From: Rugalucina vietnamica
Taxonomy: Eukaryota > Mollusca > Bivalvia > Lucinida > Lucinidae
Direction of reading: 5' to 3'
DNA length: 64,000 bases
Assembly: GCA_964017185.1 (NCBI GenBank)
Contig: OZ024880.1
Coordinates: 43,041,071 to 43,105,070, forward strand
The translations under genes and the position numbers were made by a program. Shown here in pieces: positions 57,956 to 64,000 of this stretch; positions within the stretch are counted from its first letter, which is position 1, and each line of letters starts with the position of its first letter. A model generated the notes under the pieces. The model was not told the DNA's origin. It did not search any database and was given only the letters and a program-made list of their open reading frames with translations.

Positions 57956-59830
57956 TCAGCTTATAATTTTACGGAAATCGGCAATGCCAAAGAACGTGTC
58001 TGTGATCAATTCATGGCAGCATGTTTTATCACCACGATAACATCTCCATTCCCGACACAGCGGTTTGTCGCAGTGACATATCGGTCGATGTGGGGGCTTA
58101 GTTGGTGAAACCGCCGTAGGTGTTATAGTTCTAGTTGTCGTTGACGATGTTGTACCAGATGTCGGCGAGGTAGTTGATCCAGTCGACATTTCCGTCGGCT
58201 TAATGGAGCTAGTTAATGAAGTCGGTGATTGCGTAGGTTTAACTGTCCTTGTTGTCATTGAAGGTGTTGTCTCAGATGTAGGTAACACTGTTGAACTTGA
58301 GCTAGTAGATACAGACGTCGGTGTAATTGTTGATTCTGTCGACGTTTTTCTTGGCGTTTCATTCATAATTGTCGTTGAAGATGCTTGCGCCGGTGTCGAG
58401 GACATTGTTGATCCAGTCGAAGATTTCACTGACCTTACTGGCGTAGATATTGTTGTAATTAATGATGCAGATGTCGGTCCCATTGTTGATCTTGTCGACG
58501 TTTTTGCTGATATTAACATGGTTGTTGTCGCTCGAGTTGTTTGTGTATCTGACGAAGTGCTCGTCATTGGTGTTTTGGACGGGGATGTCGGGCTTTCAGT
58601 TGTTTCAGCCGTCATTGTTGATACTGACGAAATGTCAGACTGTTCAGTTGACGTGTTGTCTGACGGTATTGATGAAGAAGCAATTGCAGTTGTCTCCGAA
58701 GTCGACGACGTCATTGATGATGTTGCTTGTGATAAAGTCGACAACGGTTTAGTCAAAAGTGTCGATGCGATCGTCGATTTTCTATCAGTTGCCGATGTCG
58801 ATTGTATCGCGGAAGTTGTCGACTGTGGCGTTGATTCAGGTGTTGATGGTTCTGCTGATGCTGTTGTATGATGTTTTTCGATTGTAGTCCGTGACCGTGT
58901 TGATGCTGTTGCTAGGGGTGGTTCTGAGGTAGTTGTTACAGGTTGAAACGACGTAGACGCCTTTGCTTGTGTTGGCGATGGATGTCCCGATTCAGTATCT
59001 TTTGTTGTCAGCGATCTAGTAGTTTGGTTTTCTGTTGTAGTTGAAACCGTCCCTGTTGTAGTTGAAATGGATGGAAATGATGTAGAAGTCATTGAAGCAG
59101 TTGACTGAGAACGCGAAGAATTGGCTGTCGTAGATATTGGTGAACGTGTTGAGGATGGTGGATTAGACTCTGACATTGTTGGACTAGATTGTGGCGTAGT
59201 CTTTGTTTCACTCGATGCAGTAGTAGGTGACTGTGTTGTGGGTTTTCTAGAATGCCGTGCTGACACAGTTTCTGTGACTTCCGTCAAACGTGTTGAAGAC
59301 CGAGATGTCACTGTAGTAGAAGCCCCAGGTGATAAAGTTGAAGGCTGCCCTGTATCCGCTGTATTTGCATATGTTGAGGAATCGTTTTGGGGCTCAAGAG
59401 AAGTAGCAGCTGTTGTAGGCCAATAAGATGCCATAGTTTGCGACTGGGCTCTCTCAGCTGTGGGTGTCGATGGGCGTGCAGTTACAGTCGTAGATGGGTC
59501 AGAGGTGGCTACAGATGTTCCAGTGGTAATAGATTGACTGAAAATAGTATGTGAATTAGTAGCCGTCGTTGTCGATGTTCGCTCCGTCGATGGTGTCTGG
59601 GGATTAGACAAAGTTGTAATTGGTCGAGATGTTGCAAAATCCAGGGACTGATCTGGATTTGTCGAAACATTGTTCGGAACTGCTGATGCTACTGTAACCG
59701 GATGTCCTACTGTCGAAACTGTCGACGAAGATTTGGACGCAGTTGTGGTCTCGGATCTCACCGTCGTTGATGAGCTGGCCAAATTACCACACATCTCATC
59801 AATGTCGGTGCACTCGCCATTGTAGCAGAT
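57956..59830 (-). CDS. Gene B last exon: mucin-like region and six-Cys module
   Basis: 1875 bp, 624 residues. Starts ICYNGECTDIDEMCGN (as YCYLGNCTEG in gene A), then about 550 residues dominated by Ser and Thr with Pro, with imperfect repeats toward the end (SPTSGTTSSTTTRTITPT), then CHCDKPLCREWRCYRGDKTC and a second Cys, ending FRKIIS. Confidence 0.9.
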   Translation of the reverse strand: MCYNGECTDIDEMCGNLASSSTTVRSETTTASKSSSTVSTVGHPVTVASAVPNNVSTNPDQSLDFATSRPITTLSNPQTPSTERTSTTTATNSHTIFSQSITTGTSVATSDPSTTVTARPSTPTAERAQSQTMASYWPTTAATSLEPQNDSSTYANTADTGQPSTLSPGASTTVTSRSSTRLTEVTETVSARHSRKPTTQSPTTASSETKTTPQSSPTMSESNPPSSTRSPISTTANSSRSQSTASMTSTSFPSISTTTGTVSTTTENQTTRSLTTKDTESGHPSPTQAKASTSFQPVTTTSEPPLATASTRSRTTIEKHHTTASAEPSTPESTPQSTTSAIQSTSATDRKSTIASTLLTKPLSTLSQATSSMTSSTSETTAIASSSIPSDNTSTEQSDISSVSTMTAETTESPTSPSKTPMTSTSSDTQTTRATTTMLISAKTSTRSTMGPTSASLITTISTPVRSVKSSTGSTMSSTPAQASSTTIMNETPRKTSTESTITPTSVSTSSSSTVLPTSETTPSMTTRTVKPTQSPTSLTSSIKPTEMSTGSTTSPTSGTTSSTTTRTITPTAVSPTKPPHRPICHCDKPLCREWRCYRGDKTCCHELITDTFFGIADFRKIIS

Positions 59831-62800
59831 CTGAAATACAATGTTGAGAAGGCGATGGTCAGATAAAAATGGTCAAAATAAGTTATGCCACAGCTGAAAT
59901 TTCTCCATAGTCTTACTGACAAAACCTCCAAAATTTGATTTGCCATACGTATTGACTGAATAAACGTTTTATGTACAATTTTTAGCAATTAATTAAGCTT
60001 CAATCATTTTTTTGTAAATGGTTAGATTTTCATTTATTTTGATATGTTTTCTATAGAGAGACATATGTTTTAATACACACAACGAAAAGCTCCCTATTAT
60101 TACTGTATTTAGTATAATTGGCAAAGATCTAGGCACCATCGGATTAAGAAGCAAATATCGCAAGACTATCTGTATTTTAACTTGAAACTTTTTGTAATCA
60201 TGCTTTGTTGAAGTCTAAAAGCGCTCAATGTGATATTCTATCGTTTATCTGACAACAGGATAGTAAATTTTTTGTATAAGTGGCATTGTGAATGATACAT
60301 GCACAACAGCAATCGTCATTACATCAGTATATATCACATTTTCATGAAATAATATGGACAAGGAATATCACTATGCCGATCAAGCTAATACAATGACGAT
60401 GAACTTACATAGTTAGCCATTGGATCAGAGCCTTCACACAGTGTTCCGTCCTCAATAGTGTACAACAACGTAGTGTAACGCACACCAGTGTTACCTCTGG
60501 TACAGCATTGAACTGACCATGGCTGCCGACACTGGTGAGGACTCACGCGCCTCTGAAAACACCAGGAAAACATGTACAAATAATGCATACCCCTTTGAAC
60601 CCCACTTTTATATAGAAGAAAATGGGATTTGCAGTGGTATACCTATTTTTCTTATTTTTGCTCCAAACATAGATTGTGGGTACTCGTTAGAACCGCCTCG
60701 GCGAGGCGGTTCTTTCGTGTACCCACGATCTATGTTTTGAGCAAAAATAAGAAAAAATCCAAACATTTCCACTGAAAATTTTCATCTTTTTACAACTTTA
60801 AATCTCTACATGCATGGGCGTGTTTTCGTAATGAGATAGCCGCGGTATGATAAAATGAAGACAAAACTAGCCATAGCGACGTGCTAGATTATACGATCAT
60901 ACAGTCTGAAAGAAGCGCTTTTGTACAGTGCAAGACCAGCTCCAACTACGACTGTTCATATTCATTCGGGAAGGAGTGACCTTCATTTTCGTGAGCTTTC
61001 TTATCGTTTAGTATAGAAAAGAATGAATCTTAGACCACTGTATGTCTTGCAACTACAAATGAGCCCTCGCATGAGAAAAAAAAAATATTTGGGTTTCTGA
61101 CCACGTCCGGCACAAACCGGCCTGTACAGTCACAGAAGCAGGTGAGAAGCTTGAAATCTTGGATTTAGGACTTCGCAGTTACTCCACAGCTGATCTGCGT
61201 CTTTGTTTTCGCATATGCAAATATTGTTGGTTTTCTGATACAGCGGCTTATTAATAAGTATTATTTTCATAAAGTTTCAAAGACAAATGCGCTCCTTAAA
61301 ATGCGTTTACAAGATGGCATCGAAATTATTCTAACTGTGACAGGCTTCGTGAAACTTTTAAAAGTTTTACAAATATAATTATATTACACGACATTGGATT
61401 GTATAAACGAACCTGTTCCGCACTTGTATCGCAGCCTGGTCCAGACCACCGCTCGCATTGTTCAGCAACCGAAGTAAAATTCAATCTCCCCAATGGACCA
61501 AAGCAGAAGTTATTGAGAAAATCGTTTGGTATTCTATGAAGACAATTTTCTGCACTACAAAGGAAAAATACAATTAAGAGGACAGCTCCGTATTTATTGA
61601 AAAGGTAAGCCATTGATACATGTACACTTGGAGGTCTTTCCAAAGAATCTAACTTTTCCATTTTTAAACCTTCGTGTGAAAAAACCAACAATCTTGGTTT
61701 CCGAAAAGGTCATGTACAAACTATATAACTACAGGATACACGGATAGAAGCTTGAAATTTCAGACATAAAAAGAAGAGGAATAAAACTCTCTGTGGAGCG
61801 GAAACAAAGGCGTTGATCAGCTGTGTAGAAAGCAGTTATTGCACGGCTGATCTGCACTTTTTGTTTTCAGATATGCAGATTGTCGGTTTTCCAATGCAGC
61901 ATCCCTTTAAATTCATAAATATTCATAAATTGAATTTTTCGCAAAGCAAACGTCTTTTTTTACGTGTACAAGTTTTGGTTTTCCAATTCCATACTAGTCT
62001 GAAAAGCATGATAGGTGAAAGTGAAAATTAAACGACTATACAACTTACGCATTTGCTATTTCAATGGCCTGATCATCCACAAAATTAAAGTCCATATTCC
62101 TTCGTAGAGACACTCTCTTGTCACTGTATGTGACATTGCAAATACTGGTATCATAGGCCAAACCTGTAATCATCCAGTTAGGAAATTCTACAAATTACAG
62201 GTTAAGTAATAACATGAATAGGAAAATTTTTGTTTGTTTGTTTGTTTTGATGCTTTACGTCCCAGTTAACAGCCAGGGTCATGGCGGGACGTTGCCTGCA
62301 TTTTATGACATTTTTACCCAAAATTTGGATGACATGACATCCAGAAAGTGCTTCAAATATAACCACCTCAACTAAGCCAATAAAGATTATATATATATGA
62401 AGCCACTCTATCATTTGGACCCAATCGTGTTAACCAAGTGTTTGTACCGAAATTATCATTTAGCTCTTGCTCAGATATAGGAATATAGTAATACAATAGC
62501 ATTTTGCAGCCAACCACTAAATTACTGTTTTAATTTTCGGTTTAGTATTACAGTAAAAAAGTAAATGAGAAACTTACCAATTATACCTGGAGTTGGCGGC
62601 TCTGACCTGAAACACATACAGTCAAGGTCAATGTCATTGCCTGTGGGATTTGATTAATTCAATTTTACAGCCATCTTTTTTCTTATGTTTGCCGCAGCCA
62701 GGTATGTTTTTTCCAACACCTCGACTAATATTAACAGTGACAATTATTTTTAAATCTGTATGAACTTATAACCCTGCCCAATATACTTCAAAGCTACACT

Positions 62801-63323
62801 GTTTTAATGTTATACAACATGGAATCGGCTGAATGCTCTCTTCTTTTGCATCGTTTTTATAAAGCCCTGTTATCTTGCTCTTCAAGCGTAGTGTCGGTTT
62901 GGTGATGCTTTGTGCTGTCTTTCTTTCCCGCCCAGTGTCTACGTTTCGGGACTTAAATCTAATGACATCGATTCCTGGCCCCTTTATTCTTACTTAATGA
63001 TTTCGTCCGAGTAAATGCCAAAGAAGTGGTTATTCCTTCTTGCGTTCTTGTGGTTATTCAGAGGATACAACATTGTCACACTGAGCAGCTAAAACCCTCG
63101 TTAACGTTTTGTTAACAAAATCTAACTTTTACAACAACATTTTACATAGCGATGCATCCATTCTCCAACTTAATATTTTTACCTACCCGGTGATAAGCAT
63201 GACATGATGCGCTTCCCCTTCCAATAGAGCTTGAACACCGCTGTCATCTGCCAATTCTAGGATGGTTGCTATATCAGTCCTACCCTCGGTGTCATTTTGT
63301 ATAAAATGGAAGTCCTCGTCCTC
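57956..63323 (-). CDS. Gene B: mucin-like metalloprotease paralogue, probably inactive (5' end outside)
   Basis: Paralogue of gene A, cut by the window's right edge. Coding exons: 63187-63323, 62578-62606, 62049-62163, 61413-61554, 60409-60552, 57956-59830; 814 codons in phase throughout, with GT-AG sites. The exon with the first zinc-site half reads AIEIANA where gene A has AHEIAHA, so both histidines are gone. The exon with the second half and the Met-turn (gene A 27657-27824) is absent; a MITE lies in that intron. The frame is kept because the lost exon is phase 2-2. The Cys-rich exons are conserved. The last exon adds a Ser/Thr-rich, probably O-glycosylated region of about 550 residues before the six-Cys module. 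No stops or frameshifts occur, so it reads as an expressed pseudoenzyme, perhaps a mucus or matrix protein. The prodomain and start lie beyond 64000. Confidence 0.82.
60409..60552 (-). CDS. Gene B exon: Cys-rich region
   Basis: 144 bp, phase 0; WSVQCCTRGN and YTIEDGTLCEGSDP match gene A exon 13. Confidence 0.88.
60577..60840. mobile_element. Hairpin MITE (GTATACCCC family)
   Basis: In an intron of gene B, only about 25 bases upstream of an exon acceptor. Hairpin AGAACCGCCTC/GAGGCGGTTCT, flanked by TTTTTGCTCCAAAC and TTTTGAGCAAAAA. Confidence 0.75.
61059..61251. mobile_element. TGAGCC-family MITE, diverged
   Basis: In an intron of gene B. ATGAGCCCTCGCATGAG and TTGTTGGTTTTCTGATACAG ends; the centre is shortened. 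Confidence 0.65.
61413..61554 (-). CDS. Gene B exon: Cys-rich region
   Basis: 142 bp; NCLHRIPNDFLNNFCFGP, QCERWSGPGC. It follows the degenerate zinc exon directly in phase 2. Confidence 0.85.
61669..61905. mobile_element. TGAGCC-family MITE in the intron where gene A has its zinc exon
   Basis: CTTCGTGTGAAAAAACCAAC and GATTGTCGGTTTTCC ends; the palindrome is degraded (GATCAGCTGTG ... GCACGGCTGATC). It occupies much of the intron between 61554 and 62049, where the exon 11 counterpart should be. Confidence 0.7.
62049..62163 (-). CDS. Gene B exon with degenerate zinc half-site
   Basis: 115 bp. GLAYDTSIC ... RVSLRRNMDFNF ... AIEIANA, then GTAAGT. Aligned to gene A GMAYFGTIC ... RVSIQRDLDYNV ... 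AHEIAHA: both zinc ligands are changed (H to I, H to N) while the catalytic Glu position is kept. Confidence 0.88.
62578..62606 (-). CDS. Gene B 29-nt microexon
   Basis: Encodes SEPPTPGII between TTTCAG and GTAAGT. Same length and phase as gene A exon 9 although the residues differ. Confidence 0.75.
63187..63323 (-). CDS. Gene B exon: protease-like domain
   Basis: 137 bp, phase 0 in and 2 out. EDEDFHFIQNDTEGRTDIAT ... AHHVMLITG, collinear with gene A exon 8. Confidence 0.85.
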
Positions 63324-64000
63324 CTTTAAACGGAAACAAACATGATAGGGCAATGTTTTCAATGTTACTGAGGCTGATTATATTTTAGTTTGAATTAGTT
63401 TAAATTTGAAAGAAATTCGAATGTGGGGCGGCCGTTTGTCAGAAGCATCTTCTTGTAGCCAAACCCCTTTGTATCTAACATATCTTTTGAGACTGCAACA
63501 TTTAGTAATATGAGTTGGCTTGACCATGAGCAATCTGTACTTTAGAAAGAGGATGAAATGGACATATTGATATACGACTTCGGCAGGAATAAAATATAAA
63601 ATTTAGTTCCTTTGGAATCAGTGAAAACGTTCAAAATGAGATGGTATAGGCCATATTGCGCAATTTTAGATACTGAACCCTCATCAGTGACCCTTTATAA
63701 ACCGGCGACGATAGCCAAATAAATATACTGCAATTTCACAATTGTACAGAAGGGGAGTCTAAATCAAAAGGCACATGCCTAAACAGGGGCAAATAATTAA
63801 AACAAAGTTTAGAAGATGGCTCTAAACGTACAATTTTAATACTCTGAATATTCTTACTGATCTCAAAGGACCGAAAGAAATGATATAATCTGCACTATGG
63901 ATGATGTACGGGGAGACTTTTTAGGGCCGCCACACGGACAACGTCAGCTGCAGTAATAGCAAATAAAATATAAAAGTTAGATCCTTTGGAAGCAATAAGT
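63324..64000. other. Intron of gene B, no exon recognised
   Basis: No further exon is clear up to the window edge. The CCATATTGCGCAATTT and GAACCCTCATCAGTGACCCT phrases near 63650-63690 also occur, reversed, at about 25080-25130 in gene A, so a short repeat is shared. Confidence 0.4.

Noticed and set aside
58203-58871. 222-codon plus-strand open frame rich in Val and Asp
   Set aside because: It is the antisense of the Ser/Thr-rich mucin exon of gene B; the Ser/Thr codons read backwards give Val/Asp runs without stops. No start context or motif.

Overview
The window is animal nuclear DNA, most likely from a bivalve mollusc (clam). The evidence is spliced genes with GT-AG introns, a secreted metzincin gene family, dense tRNA-derived SINEs and MITEs, several kinds of LINE fragment, and a Penelope-like retroelement of the Naiad type with in-frame UGA codons, a combination reported from clams. 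Nothing looks bacterial: no operons, rRNA or CRISPR.

Host genes: three related genes lie in tandem on the minus strand. (1) Gene A, 51597 down to 24463, is a secreted ADAM/reprolysin-like zinc metalloprotease in about 14 coding exons. It has a signal peptide, a prodomain, a furin-type RFKR site, an intact HExxHxxGxxHD site split by an intron, a Met-turn, Cys-rich exons, a short Pro/Thr linker and a six-Cys C-terminal module. (2) Gene B, from beyond the right edge down to 57956, is a paralogue with the same exon plan. Both zinc-site histidines of its HExxH half-site are replaced, the exon with the other half is missing, and a mucin-like Ser/Thr region of about 550 residues sits before the same C-terminal module. 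It is probably a mucin-type pseudoprotease. (3) Gene C, about 878 to 633, is a short secreted protein that is essentially a signal peptide plus that module. Together they look like a locus making an active protease, an inactive mucin-anchored relative and a free module.

Mobile DNA: most of the rest is nested transposons. A LINE with frameshifts lies at about 2780-5697. A TIR-bounded DNA element lies at about 6050-6970. A probable 10.7 kb CACTA-type element (7295-18033) holds a tandem duplication, a truncated Naiad (9949-11940) and other retroelement pieces. Decayed LINEs lie at 18040-20616. Large unclassified repeat blocks lie at 22.4-23.9 kb and 34.5-37.0 kb. Intron 5 of gene A (31485-47898, 16.4 kb) is filled by a long inverted array of about 367-bp units, a nearly full Naiad (39662-43199), a piggyBac-like element inside a palindromic MITE, and hairpin MITEs. 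Upstream of gene A lie a Tc1-like foldback remnant (52531-53694), Naiad tail fragments (56.0-57.4 kb) and a young SINE.

The most unusual signals are: the Naiad reading frame is interrupted only by three UGA codons at sites where cysteine is expected, and a SECIS-like hairpin spans its stop codon; the zinc-site exon of gene B is gone without breaking the reading frame; and three neighbouring genes share a small Cys module I do not recognise.
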